Origin: Lelliottia wanjuensis
GTDB lineage: Bacteria; Pseudomonadota; Gammaproteobacteria; Enterobacterales; Enterobacteriaceae
Direction of reading: 5' to 3'
Assembly (NCBI RefSeq): GCF_030238365.1
Contig: NZ_JASSOT010000001.1
Location: 410,279 to 474,278, forward strand
DNA: 64,000 nucleotides
In this document: positions 54,955-63,655 of the stretch, piece after piece
Position numbering within the stretch: the stretch's first letter is position 1
Layout: the number at the start of each line of letters is the position of its first letter
Translations under genes and position numbers: made by a program
The notes under the pieces: generated by a model
What the model was told of the DNA's origin: nothing
Seen by the model: only the letters and a program-made list of their open reading frames with translations
Database searches by the model: none

Positions 54955-55398
54955 ATGAAAGAGGTGGATGTTGGTTTTACCCACGTGGCGTTCGTCGTGA
55001 GGGATCTGGATAAGAGTATTGATTTCTATCACCGCTATGCGGGCATGGACGTTGTTCACAAACGAGAGCCCGACGTCCCAGAGGCGCGCGAAGTTGCATG
55101 GCTAAGCGATCGCACCCGTCCGTTTGCCCTCGTCCTTGTCCAGGCCGATGTGGTGGCCGATACCCCGCTGGGCAATTTTGGTCATCTTGGCGTCGCATGC
55201 GCCAGCATCGAGGAGATCGACCAAAAAGTGGAGATGGCACGTTCAGAGGGCGTGTTGCGCAAAGAACCGGTTCAGGCCGGCGATCCCGTTGGCTACTTTG
55301 TCTTCTTCGCTGATCCTGACGGGAATACTTTAGAACTATCCTACGGTCAAAGGGTTGGACTGGAAGCCTCGGGTTCCGGCACTGAACCCAACGCTTAA
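54955..55398 (+). CDS. VOC/glyoxalase-fold protein
   Basis: This 147-residue protein has a single vicinal oxygen chelate domain: FTHVAFVVRDLDKSIDFYHR (residues 8-27), HLGVAC in the middle and FFADPDGNTLELSYG near the C-terminus, giving metal-ligand candidates His and Glu. Could be a dioxygenase, lyase or resistance protein; substrate unknown. Confidence 0.85.
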   Translation: MKEVDVGFTHVAFVVRDLDKSIDFYHRYAGMDVVHKREPDVPEAREVAWLSDRTRPFALVLVQADVVADTPLGNFGHLGVACASIEEIDQKVEMARSEGVLRKEPVQAGDPVGYFVFFADPDGNTLELSYGQRVGLEASGSGTEPNA

Positions 55399-55453
55399 CT
55401 GAGCGTACGAGTGATTTCGGTGACAGATATCCGTTACATCACTCCGTGAAAGT

Positions 55454-55600
55454 AAAGCCGGATGGCGCTGGCGCTTATCCGGCCTACACGTTCTGTTTGA
55501 CCACCGCGGTAGTTTCGCTCCCCTGTGAATATCCACATCAGTTTGCACACTTTCCTACGCCGTGATTTTTCTCCCGTTTCTCTATTTGAACAATTTGAGT
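55454..55600 (-). pseudogene. REP plus degenerate 3' fragment of the 145-codon gene
   Basis: REP (55454-55487) is followed by TCGCTCCCCTGTGAATATCC and CACATCAGTTTGCACAC, recognisable as the 3' end of the repeated gene with many changes and a deletion. It is the oldest-looking copy. It sits just before the DUF2569 gene. Confidence 0.6.
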
Positions 55601-55620
55601 AGCAAATGCTACGCAGTACA

Positions 55621-56139
55621 TCACCAAATAAACGTCTTCTTGGCTCGTACGGAATAACGGAAGTAAGGGATCCAGATACAGGCATAAAATGTATGCGTGA
55701 TAATCGGCATCACCTGGGTAAAGCCCAGGGGGATATTTGGGAACACATAAGTCGTGGCAACCCGGTCAATCAACATCAGCACAATACCGGCAATGAGCAA
55801 TAGGCTATACGCCAGTGGCAGCTCTTTTTTCTTACGCAGAAACAGAGAGGCGATGTAAATGATATAGAGAAGGAGAATAAAGTTAATTCCCACAGCAATA
55901 AACAGATAGCTCGACTGGGATATCGGCAGTCGCCCTATTGTCTCCAGTCCGGCCTTTAATGTGACTGTCAGAGAAGTGAAATACCCGTACGCGATCAGGA
56001 ACAGGTTGAGGAATGGCACGAATAACAACCCGCCTATTTTCCGGTACTGCTTTTCCTCACACTCAGGGCAATATTCCTGATGCTGAGGAATCTCCTTGTC
56101 ACACTTAATGCACGCCCATTTGAAAGAAGTGTCGGTCAT
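55621..56139 (-). CDS. DUF2569 membrane protein with N-terminal zinc ribbon
   Basis: This 172-residue protein has an N-terminal CxxC...CxxC zinc-ribbon (CIKCDKEIPQHQEYCPEC, residues 10-27) followed by four membrane helices starting GGLLFVPFLNLFLIAYGY, typical of DUF2569. Function unknown. Between a decayed and an intact copy of the 145-codon gene, so it fits the cargo position. Confidence 0.8.
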   Translation of the reverse strand: MTDTSFKWACIKCDKEIPQHQEYCPECEEKQYRKIGGLLFVPFLNLFLIAYGYFTSLTVTLKAGLETIGRLPISQSSYLFIAVGINFILLLYIIYIASLFLRKKKELPLAYSLLLIAGIVLMLIDRVATTYVFPNIPLGFTQVMPIITHTFYACIWIPYFRYSVRAKKTFIW

Positions 56140-56224
56140 GATTAATCCTTACTTTTCCGTTAGCTCTCAGCGTTATCGGCAAACCCCTGAAGATTCTTAA
56201 ACACTTCAGCGTAACCTGTAAACA

Positions 56225-56364
56225 AAAAAGCCGGGTGGCGCTAGCGTTTATCCGGACTATGGGCTGGTGCGAGATCAACAAAAAAGCCGGGTGGCGGCTG
56301 CGCCTTACCCGGCCTACAACTGCAGGTCCCGTAGGCCCGGTAAGCGCAGCGCCACCGGGCGAAG
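56225..56364. repeat. Cluster of four REP units
   Basis: AAAAAGCCGGGTGGCGCTAG (56225), a second GCCGGGTGGCGGCTGCGCC (56286), and an inverted GTAGGCCCGGTAAGCGCAGC (56331). It fills most of the 56140-56429 gap between two minus-strand genes. Confidence 0.8.
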
Positions 56365-56429
56365 TCTGGTGCGAGGTCAACAAAAAGGCCCTGAATAATC
56401 AGGGCCTTCGGATCTGGCGCGGGATTTTT

Positions 56430-56867
56430 TTAGTGTTCAGTATGCTGGCGAGCCCAGCGCGGCGCGTTTAGCTCCCCCGCAAACATCCACATCAGTTCGC
56501 ACAACAATCCGCGCAGGGACTTTTCCATTTCCGGTAACAGCGACTGCTGGCAAAGCACCTGAGTCAGGGTCTGGCAGTAATCACACAGCGCCTCGGCGTC
56601 AGGCTCAAAATACGACGGCGTTTCTGGCAGCGTGTCGACGGTAAAGTGCTCGATAAGATGGGCCGGAATGGGCTCGCAAAGCGTCGGGCGCAGCAGCGCG
56701 AGGCACGCACTGATTCGGCCCAGCAGCGCCAGTTTGTACGCAGGTTCATTGCATTCCATCAGGGTTTCGGCAAAACGGTCGCAGCAGTCAGCGAGATCGG
56801 TAAAGTCTGTCGCGGCGGTGAACGGGACGCTGAGTAAATCGCGGGCTGGGGTGAAAATGGTGGTCAT
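56430..56867 (-). CDS. Repeated 145-residue protein, copy 2
   Basis: This is the second complete copy of the protein described at 49655, about 94% identical. Differences by eye include H9R, S17T, H40N and S63C. Both copies keep the full reading frame while their flanks have diverged, which suggests selection on the protein. It is preceded by the same leader (56868-57190). Confidence 0.75.
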   Translation of the reverse strand: MTTIFTPARDLLSVPFTAATDFTDLADCCDRFAETLMECNEPAYKLALLGRISACLALLRPTLCEPIPAHLIEHFTVDTLPETPSYFEPDAEALCDYCQTLTQVLCQQSLLPEMEKSLRGLLCELMWMFAGELNAPRWARQHTEH

Positions 56868-56908
56868 AATGTTTGTTTCCGCTAAGTAATACTTAACACC
56901 GCCAACGG

Positions 56909-57004
56909 AGAGGTCAATCTCACGGGTGGCGGTTCCGGGCGGGGTTGACCTTACCGGCCTTAGTGGACACCGGCGCGTCTTGCGACGCCCCCGCCCGGCC
57001 CACC
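56909..57004 (-). ncRNA. C4-antisense-RNA-like structured leader, copy 2
   Basis: Same stems as copy 1: GCGTC-GCAA-GACGC hairpin, CGGGCGGGG/GGTCAACCCCG and GGGTGG/CCACCC-like pairings. The sequence between leader and gene differs from copy 1 and contains a TAAGTATTACTTA palindrome-like stretch. Outer leader repeat spans 57068-57188; a short piece of the 2H tail (GTTACATCATTTAAAT) is at 57200. Confidence 0.5.
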
Positions 57005-57331
57005 ATTGTAGCGTAGCCGTGCGTACGACACAAAATGGCGCTGACGCGTCGGTGTGCCGTCACTAAGGTTTTTCAGGAGGTCAATCCCGGCGCCTGTTTT
57101 TGCAAGCACGAAGGAAGAATACGGCGATAACCTGATATCGACAACGGGTATTACTGGAAGCAGGATCTCGTTGTGGAATGTAATTATTTTTGGGCAGTTA
57201 CATCATTTAAATCAATGGATTGGGTGGAGTTATTTGCCATGCTGAGCGTATAAACGCTGCAACCCTGTTGCGATTCAATCACTCCCCTCTGTATAAACAA
57301 ATATCGAAGTAGCCAGAACGGGAGAATGACT

Positions 57332-57676
57332 ATGATTTCAAAGGACAATGCCGAGCATTACATCTGGGGTGATAATTGTGACGGTTGGTATCTTGTGAAC
57401 CGCAAGGACATGCTGGTCATTCATGAAAAAATGCCCCCAGGAACCAGCGAGAAACGTCACTATCATTCCGTTTCTCGGCAGTTTTTCTTTGTTCTTCAGG
57501 GCGTTCTGACCATGGAGCTTGAAGGGGTTGTACGTGAAATCAAAGCCTATCAGGGAATAGAAATCCCGCCGGGGTCAGTGCATCAGGCCAGCAACAGTAC
57601 TCAATCTGCAGTCGAATTTATTGTTATCTCTCAGCCCACCACGCGGGGTGATCGTAATGACGTTCCTGCTTCTTGA
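57332..57676 (+). CDS. Cupin-domain protein
   Basis: This 114-residue single cupin has motif 1 HYHSVSRQFFFVLQGVLTMELEG (from about residue 43) and motif 2 PPGSVHQASN (from about 78), giving histidine metal ligands. Small-molecule function unknown. ATG 57332 is 7 bases from GGGAG; ATG 57326 is too close. Confidence 0.85.
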   Translation: MISKDNAEHYIWGDNCDGWYLVNRKDMLVIHEKMPPGTSEKRHYHSVSRQFFFVLQGVLTMELEGVVREIKAYQGIEIPPGSVHQASNSTQSAVEFIVISQPTTRGDRNDVPAS

Positions 57677-57881
57677 GGGCAAGTGGTAACGTTAGGTTTG
57701 GTATAAGTGAGAGGCAGACGTTGTCGATTTTTAACCCGATAAATCTTTCAGCTGCCTGGTTTTGCGTAAGCAGGCATAACAACAGCATAATAACTTTGTT
57801 GGACAACTAAAGATCTATTGTGCAAAGTCGATAATTTCACAGAAGATAATCATTTCTCGGTACATCGTTTAGCAGGAAAAA

Positions 57882-58193
57882 ATGAAATTGAGATTTTTAA
57901 CGTTGTTTACACTGTTTTTTGCTATTAGCCTACATGCAGAAGATCATGACTATGGCCCACCAATCTCCGTATGCCTGAACAAACATACTATTCCCTATAT
58001 CAATACGACGACTCCTGCTGAGAAGATCGTTAATGATGCTTATAAGGCTTGTCAAAGTGTCGTTGATGAATGGAATAACGAGAGAGCATCCTTGCCCAAG
58101 GAAATGGTAATCAAGCAGAATAGGGAATTACGGGATATGTATATCAGGATGATCGAGATTCGCCGGAAAGGGAATGTACCAAAAAGTAACTAA
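57882..58193 (+). CDS. Small exported hypothetical protein
   Basis: This 103-residue protein has a signal peptide (MKLRFLTLFTLFFAISLHA) and a helical mature part with two cysteines (SVCLNK, KACQSV). Not recognised. AT-rich. The next ORF overlaps by 20 bases. Confidence 0.65.
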   Translation: MKLRFLTLFTLFFAISLHAEDHDYGPPISVCLNKHTIPYINTTTPAEKIVNDAYKACQSVVDEWNNERASLPKEMVIKQNRELRDMYIRMIEIRRKGNVPKSN

Positions 58194-58566
58194 GTACATC
58201 AGGAAACTCACCAAACCTAATGTCATTGTGGGGTTTACCAATTGTCTTACCCGATATGAGCGACCAATGAAAAGAAAACTTCGACAACGAAACCAATCCT
58301 GGATCTCCCGGCAATTGCGATGTGCACAAAAAGAAGGAATGCCGTTAAGCTTCTTTATTAACTTTCCTTCAATACGTGCAGTTTCATGTAATGGTGAGCG
58401 CCTTAAACGACGTGGTCGTCTCAATCCGGACTGGGATCGCGCATTATTTCATCCGGGTTGGGGAGAAGTGCCGATGGTTGGGCCAAAGGGAACAATTTAC
58501 TGGTTTGTGGGATTTGATAAGGAGCAGCTTCCTGTTGAGCTGGAGCCGTTTTGGAAAGAGGCCTGA
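58174..58566 (+). CDS. Hypothetical protein, 130 residues
   Basis: A basic N-terminal half and a C-terminal motif GEVPMVGPKGTIYWFVGFD. GGAAAGG precedes ATG 58174; an internal ATG at 58267 (MKRKLRQRN) is an alternative start that avoids the overlap. Not recognised; may form a pair with the preceding exported protein. Confidence 0.5.
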   Translation: MYQKVTKYIRKLTKPNVIVGFTNCLTRYERPMKRKLRQRNQSWISRQLRCAQKEGMPLSFFINFPSIRAVSCNGERLKRRGRLNPDWDRALFHPGWGEVPMVGPKGTIYWFVGFDKEQLPVELEPFWKEA

Positions 58567-58743
58567 ATGTATTGGCTATGATTTGACAGCTTTCAGTGAA
58601 CACACAATCAACCCTTTTAGTCCGCTATGAGCGAGGAGAGGATATATCTTTCAAGTCTATAGATTTTGCAGTGTTACTCACCTCGTTTTTTAATAAACCA
58701 CTATGCTAGTTTGTGAAGTCTGTTCCAGTGTTAAGGAGATGCT

Positions 58744-59085
58744 ATGGGTGTTGAATTCCACATAACGAGAGCTGAATTTTGGGCGGATAATGAGGATGCG
58801 CAGATAACCGCTGACGAATGGCTGAACTACATTAATAACGATGATGAATTAAGCAGATACACAATTAACGGCGATTACCACGCTTTTTGGTCAGGTCACT
58901 CGTTGTACGAAGACCCATGGCTTGACTGGAACGAGGGTAATATTTATACCAAATGGCCTGATACATACCTGTATAGAAAGATGTTGGGGATTGCAAGACA
59001 GCTTAATGCCAAAGTAATGGATGATGATGGTACGATTTACAGCGACGAATCGCAGTGGGAGTACGATCCGTCAACTAATTCTTAA
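58744..59085 (+). CDS. Immunity-protein-like small acidic protein
   Basis: A 113-residue acidic protein (start MGVEFHITRAEFWADN) with many aromatic residues (FWSGHSLYEDPWLDWNEGNIYTK). This composition and size are typical of polymorphic-toxin immunity proteins, but the family is not identified. Strong AAGGAG site. No toxin gene is adjacent. Confidence 0.65.
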   Translation: MGVEFHITRAEFWADNEDAQITADEWLNYINNDDELSRYTINGDYHAFWSGHSLYEDPWLDWNEGNIYTKWPDTYLYRKMLGIARQLNAKVMDDDGTIYSDESQWEYDPSTNS

Positions 59086-59198
59086 CGTTTACTGTTGGCT
59101 CGCAGGAGAAAGGCTGGCTGGTCATCAGGTCTGCTATGAGCAAGGTGCGGACCTTAAATTTTACACCTGAACGCCCTGAGGTATTCGACAAACCAGGA

Positions 59199-60080
59199 TC
59201 AATTCCAGTATTCGTATTTCGTCGTCATCACGGCTTTGTGCTTGTGCACATATTGTTTACCCGTCTGATCGGCTGGGGCGATTGTGATATCCATATTGGC
59301 GCGTACGCATTCTCCATGTGAGTTCCACTTCTCGCAGGTGGTAAGGGTCTTTTCGATGGTGAAATACTTCTGGGTCTTGCTGAGGGACAGCTCACGGCCC
59401 TCATTATCATAGGAATACTCTTCGATGGTTGAAGGGGATTGAGTTTTGATCAGGCGATGATTGCCGTCATAGTTGTATACGAGAGTATAATTGTCTATCG
59501 CCAAACTTCCTTTGTTTACCGTGCGTGCCAGCAACCCTGATGAATTGAAAACGTACTCTATTGTCCCTACAGTGGTTTTGTCTTTATCTTCTGGCTTATG
59601 GGCCGCGATAATTGAACGGTTAACCGCGTGGCTGATAATTCCTTTATCGTTAAGTTGGTACATTCCCTCCAGCGTTTGCCGATAGAGTTGCATGGTCTTT
59701 TGACTGTTGTTATCGGCTATGACTCCGTTTGTCTCCATCTGGATGCGCCAGCCAAATTCAGTCTTATTCAACTGAACATCACTGTTTGCCGTGAAAACTG
59801 TTTTCGGGCCTGTTGAAGTTTTAACTTCTTTTAGACTGCCACTAATTAGCTCACCGCATTGGCTAAAGTTGCTTCGGGCCGATACGCGAACATATCCATC
59901 AGGACTATCAATAGTGGCTTCAATAGATTTTGGGACTTCTGTTTTTATCTGCTGGTTGAGCAGGATAAAAGTGTTCAGTTTGTTTTTAGCGAAGCTTTCC
60001 GCTGTGCATTGTGCTGCATGAGTCTGGAATGCGCAGAAGGATAAAAAAGTAATGAACAGCGTTTTATAATTAAATGACAT
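59199..60080 (-). CDS. Exported hypothetical protein, YD-repeat-like
   Basis: This 293-residue protein has a signal peptide (residues 1-22, ...FQTHAAQC) and several tyrosine-aspartate strands (YNYDGNHRLIKTQSPSTIEEYSYDNEGREL) reminiscent of RHS/YD repeats, also seen in YnfC-type lipoproteins. AAGGA lies 8 bases upstream. Unknown function. The gap to 60436 contains only an AT-rich leader and a REP (60389-60424). Confidence 0.75.
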   Translation of the reverse strand: MSFNYKTLFITFLSFCAFQTHAAQCTAESFAKNKLNTFILLNQQIKTEVPKSIEATIDSPDGYVRVSARSNFSQCGELISGSLKEVKTSTGPKTVFTANSDVQLNKTEFGWRIQMETNGVIADNNSQKTMQLYRQTLEGMYQLNDKGIISHAVNRSIIAAHKPEDKDKTTVGTIEYVFNSSGLLARTVNKGSLAIDNYTLVYNYDGNHRLIKTQSPSTIEEYSYDNEGRELSLSKTQKYFTIEKTLTTCEKWNSHGECVRANMDITIAPADQTGKQYVHKHKAVMTTKYEYWN

Positions 60081-60388
60081 TATTGGTTGTCCTTATGAAC
60101 GGAGTTTGAAGCCCAACCGTACGGAAATTTACGCTAAGTACGTTTTTTGAATGATGGTGACGGGTGCTTTTAAGACATGCTGCTGAATATGTCCTAAACA
60201 TGCGAACGGTTATAATCTTCCTGGCAGATGATAGCGCACTCCCATCAGTGGGTATGAGGTGTTTCCATTCAACAAATTCATTACGATATAGTTTACGGGG
60301 TTTATTCAGTTGATAAGTACTCATACAACTACCAAAAAGTCCGCTTCTGGCACAAACCTGACCACCAGCTCATTTCTCACAAACCCAC

Positions 60389-60424
60389 AAAAAACCGGAT
60401 GGCGCTGGCGCTTATCCGGCCTAC
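60389..60424. repeat. REP element after the lipoprotein gene
   Basis: AAAACCGGATGGCGCTGGCG...TATCCGGCCTAC, preceded by TCCGCTTCTGGCACAAA (60341), the motif also found at 47787. Lies just beyond the stop of the minus-strand lipoprotein gene. Confidence 0.8.
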
Positions 60425-60436
60425 GAGTTCTGTCCC

Positions 60437-61111
60437 CTACTTCTTCAACAGTCTCGGCAACTGGTTATCCAGCTCCAGCAGGCACGCATCCATCATCTTC
60501 TGCGTTTCCTGGGTGACTTTCGCGTAGTTGTTGGCTTTCCAGTCACTTAGCGGTGCGGTTACGCGAGTTGGGGTACATTCTGCCACCACAAAGGCGCTCA
60601 GCAGATTTCCGCCTTCCGGACGCTTATAGAATTGCACGCGGTAGGTTAAATCGTAATTGCTGTTGGTCGCCGACATATCGGTATAAACCAGTGACCATTG
60701 GGCAGCAGCGATTTTCAGCGGCTGCGTGTAGGCATACCCGCCACCATTTTTACCCAGCCATTCCTGGATTTTATGCTCTGCTTTGGGGCCGAAATAGAGG
60801 GCTGTGGGCTCCGGCATCGCATCAATGGATGAACCTTTGTAATTCTCCTTGTCGAAGTCTCCAGTTCTTATTCCTCCACCGAGGACTGCCGACATGATAG
60901 CCAACCCCATGCCGGTTCCAGAATGCACCGGCTCAACTACACGTAACTTCGAATCCGCATAGCGGTTGTTGTTCATGTCGGTTAATGCAAAGGTAGTTGC
61001 GACCTCCAGCGAACTGCCGTCAGTAGCCTGAATTTTGTGCGGTTTGACCTGGCCTGCACAGCCCGTCAGGAAGGTTAAGGACAGTGCACTGGTGATAAGT
61101 ACTTTTTTCAT
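60437..61111 (-). CDS. Putative lipoprotein, 224 residues
   Basis: Lipobox LTGC at about residues 15-18 in MKKVLITSALSLTFLTGCAG, so it should be a lipoprotein. Mature part has a glycine-rich MSAVLGGGIRTGDFD segment near 75. Not recognised. ATG 61111 fits a normal lipoprotein signal; the frame to 61165 adds a polar N-terminus. Confidence 0.75.
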   Translation of the reverse strand: MKKVLITSALSLTFLTGCAGQVKPHKIQATDGSSLEVATTFALTDMNNNRYADSKLRVVEPVHSGTGMGLAIMSAVLGGGIRTGDFDKENYKGSSIDAMPEPTALYFGPKAEHKIQEWLGKNGGGYAYTQPLKIAAAQWSLVYTDMSATNSNYDLTYRVQFYKRPEGGNLLSAFVVAECTPTRVTAPLSDWKANNYAKVTQETQKMMDACLLELDNQLPRLLKK

Positions 61112-61274
61112 GATGTGTTCGAACCCTTTTAGAATGTCATTTTCCGTAGGGTTTATTTCGGACAAATCAGAAAAACCTTTAGTTTCGTACTGTCTTTATT
61201 CCTCCCCACTCCCCTCGTCTTTCCCCCCACCAAATGCTACTTTTGACCTCAGCCGTTCCAGACAAGAGGACCTC

Positions 61275-62759
61275 ATGAAAAATAACAACTATCAACAACT
61301 CACCCGCACGTTCCTGCGCTTATCCCGTTTCTCCCATCTCTCATCCATCGCCAGCTGGGACATGTTCGCCATGATGCCGCCGGGCGGTAGCCAGGCGCGC
61401 GGTGAAGCGCTGGCGGAAATGAGCGTGTTGCAGCATCAAATCCTGACGGATAAAAAAGTCGGCGACTGGCTGGCCGCTGCTGAAAGCGAAGATCTTAACG
61501 ACGTTGAACGCGCCAACCTGCGCGAGATGACGCGCCACTTCCAGCAGGCGTCGCTCCTGCCGGAATCGCTGGTCGAAGCGAAATCCCTGGCGGGCAGTAA
61601 ATGTGAACACGCCTGGCGCACCCAGCGTCCGGCGAACGACTGGCAGGGTTTTTCCGCCAATCTGAAAGAGGTGGTGAAGTTCAGCCGTGAAGAGGCGCGT
61701 CTGCGCGCCGAAGCCAAAGGCTGCACGCCTTACGACGCCCTGCTCGATATCTTCGAACCGGACATGACCAGCGCCCGTCTCGACGTGCTGTTTGGCGATC
61801 TGAAATCCTGGCTGCCAGATCTGCTGGCGCAGGTTGTCGAAAAACAGTCGCAGAAATCCTTCGTTCCGCCGCAGGGTCCCTTCCCGACCGCCGTTCAGCG
61901 CGAGCTGGGGCTGGAAGCGATGAAAATGCTGGGCTTCGATTTTAACGCCGGTCGTCTCGACGTCAGCGCCCATCCATTCTGCGGCGGCGTGCCGGAAGAT
62001 GTGCGCATTACCACCCGTTACGATGAAGACGAGCTGCTGAGCGCCCTGTTTGGCGTGGTGCATGAAACCGGCCATGCGCGCTATGAGCAAAACCTGCCGC
62101 GCAACTGGCTCGGACAGCCCGTCGCGCTGGCCCGCTCTACCGCCATTCACGAATCACAAAGCCTGTTCTTTGAGATGCAGCTGGGCCGCAGCAATGCGTT
62201 CCTGAAACATCTGCTCCCGGCGGTACATGCTCGCTTTGGCAGCCAGGCGGCGTTTAGTGAAGAGAACTTTATTGCCTGGAACCAGCGCGTGAAACCGGGC
62301 TATATCCGCGTCGACGCGGACGAAGTGAGCTATCCGGCGCACGTGGTGCTGCGGTATGAAATTGAACGTGCGCTGATCAACGGTGAAATCGAAGTGGATG
62401 ACATCCCGGCGCTGTGGGATGAGAAAATGCAGGCGTGGCTGGGGTTGTCGACCAAAGATAACTTCCGCAACGGCTGTATGCAGGATATCCACTGGACCGA
62501 CGGCGGTTTTGGTTACTTCCCGTCTTATACCCTGGGCGCGATGTATGCCGCACAGCTGTTCAGCGCGGCGAAAACGGCGCTACCGGGGCTAGAGTCATCT
62601 ATTGCGGACGGCGATTTCTCGGCGCTGTTTGACTGGCTGAACCAGAACATCTGGCAGCACGGCAGCCGCTTCACCACTTCACAGCTGATTACTCAGGCGA
62701 CAGGCGAAGATCTGAATAGCCGCTACTTCCGCGAACACCTGACCTCCCGCTACCTGTAA
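61275..62759 (+). CDS. M32-family zinc carboxypeptidase
   Basis: This 494-residue enzyme is of the thermostable carboxypeptidase 1 (Taq) family. Zinc motif HETGH is at residues 263-267 with a downstream HESQS (about 293) supplying the third ligand; the family marker YPAHVVLRYEIE is near 356. It removes C-terminal residues from peptides. ATG 61275 with GAGGA upstream; the long frame to 61035 antisense to the lipoprotein gene is rejected. Composition is again backbone-like. Confidence 0.93.
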   Translation: MKNNNYQQLTRTFLRLSRFSHLSSIASWDMFAMMPPGGSQARGEALAEMSVLQHQILTDKKVGDWLAAAESEDLNDVERANLREMTRHFQQASLLPESLVEAKSLAGSKCEHAWRTQRPANDWQGFSANLKEVVKFSREEARLRAEAKGCTPYDALLDIFEPDMTSARLDVLFGDLKSWLPDLLAQVVEKQSQKSFVPPQGPFPTAVQRELGLEAMKMLGFDFNAGRLDVSAHPFCGGVPEDVRITTRYDEDELLSALFGVVHETGHARYEQNLPRNWLGQPVALARSTAIHESQSLFFEMQLGRSNAFLKHLLPAVHARFGSQAAFSEENFIAWNQRVKPGYIRVDADEVSYPAHVVLRYEIERALINGEIEVDDIPALWDEKMQAWLGLSTKDNFRNGCMQDIHWTDGGFGYFPSYTLGAMYAAQLFSAAKTALPGLESSIADGDFSALFDWLNQNIWQHGSRFTTSQLITQATGEDLNSRYFREHLTSRYL

Positions 62760-62810
62760 ACCTTCCCGCGATCTGCCCCTGAGTGTTCAGGGGCAAACCA
62801 CTCTTATTGC

Positions 62811-63083
62811 TTAATGATGGTCATCGTACTGATGCTCAATCACCATCCCTTCCGCCACGCTGGCCACATGGCGTGCGCGAGGATGATAGACCGGTGCAGG
62901 AGCCGGTGCGGCGTACACCGTCTGAGGCGCTGGTGCGGTAACGACGACAGCCTGAGGAACGGTCACGGATGAAGGCACAATCACCACTTTATAGCCACTC
63001 GGTACATCCACGGTAACACTCTGTGCTAAGGCCGAACCGGCCATCCCTAAGCCTGCAAGCGCAATAAGAAGAATCTTTCTCAT
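62811..63083 (-). CDS. Small exported Pro/Val/Ala-rich protein
   Basis: This 90-residue protein has a signal peptide ending GSALAQSVTV, then a repetitive mature part (VVVTAPAPQTVYAAPAPAPVYHPRA) and a His-rich C-terminus (EHQYDDHH) that could bind metal. Function unknown. ATG 63083 begins MRKILLIALAG; the frame to 63215 has no support. Confidence 0.75.
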   Translation of the reverse strand: MRKILLIALAGLGMAGSALAQSVTVDVPSGYKVVIVPSSVTVPQAVVVTAPAPQTVYAAPAPAPVYHPRARHVASVAEGMVIEHQYDDHH

Positions 63084-63298
63084 ATAACAATAACCCGCTA
63101 AATAATGTGAGAATCTACTATCTGAGAAAAAGATTAAGTGAAAATTAGGACGGCGCGGTTCGATGGTGCAAGAAATGCCTTTCCTCCGCCAACCGTGTAC
63201 ATACGCTTTGTACATTAGGTTACACGTCTAATGGAATTTACTTTATATCAATACATTGCGGTGAAAGGGGTGCTGAATGGGGTGCTACAGAGGTAATA

Positions 63299-63320
63299 AA
63301 AAGCCCCTTTCGGGGCTTAC
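63299..63320 (-). terminator. Intrinsic terminator downstream of the PrtN-like gene
   Basis: On the minus strand AAGCCCC-GAAA-GGGGCTTTTTATTA forms a 7-base stem with a T run. It begins inside the last codon region of the prtN-like gene. It may mark the prophage boundary. Confidence 0.8.
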
Positions 63321-63574
63321 TTTGGGAAAAACATTTCGTGCTCTTTTTGTGCCTTTTGTCGCATTTTTTCGATGTGCTGCGCCAAATCTTCCAGGTGAAC
63401 CAGGCGCGGAGCCTTTTGAGAATCGCCAAGCCTAAATGTTGGTATCGGCAACCGCCCTAGCGCCGCTTTGTCCTCTGCGGTTCGTGGCTTCATGCCGAGG
63501 TATTTTTCACATATATCCGCCAGAGCTGGAGTTACTGTTTCATACTCCGCCATAAGAAAAAACAGTGTGTTCAT
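63317..63574 (-). CDS. PrtN-family (pyocin activator) regulator
   Basis: This 85-residue protein is of the pyocin activator PrtN family (MNTLFFLMAEYETVTPALADICEKYLGM), a DNA-binding activator family common at the ends of enterobacterial prophages near the integrase. No integrase is visible in the window. No Shine-Dalgarno sequence precedes the ATG. Confidence 0.8.
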   Translation of the reverse strand: MNTLFFLMAEYETVTPALADICEKYLGMKPRTAEDKAALGRLPIPTFRLGDSQKAPRLVHLEDLAQHIEKMRQKAQKEHEMFFPK

Positions 63575-63655
63575 AGTGCAACCATGCGTTATGGCTTTCC
63601 TTTCCAGCGTACCAGGTTAAGCCGCTAACGAGTAGCGGCGCAGTTGTTAGGGTTT

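Noticed and set aside
44786..60424. REP clusters as a CRISPR array
   Set aside because: The units are widely and irregularly spaced, inverted in places, and lack unique spacers of constant length.
63238..63429. 63-codon minus-strand frame ending SPQCIDIK as an integrase remnant
   Set aside because: It overlaps the PrtN gene in another frame and shows no tyrosine-recombinase motif; I could not support an integrase.
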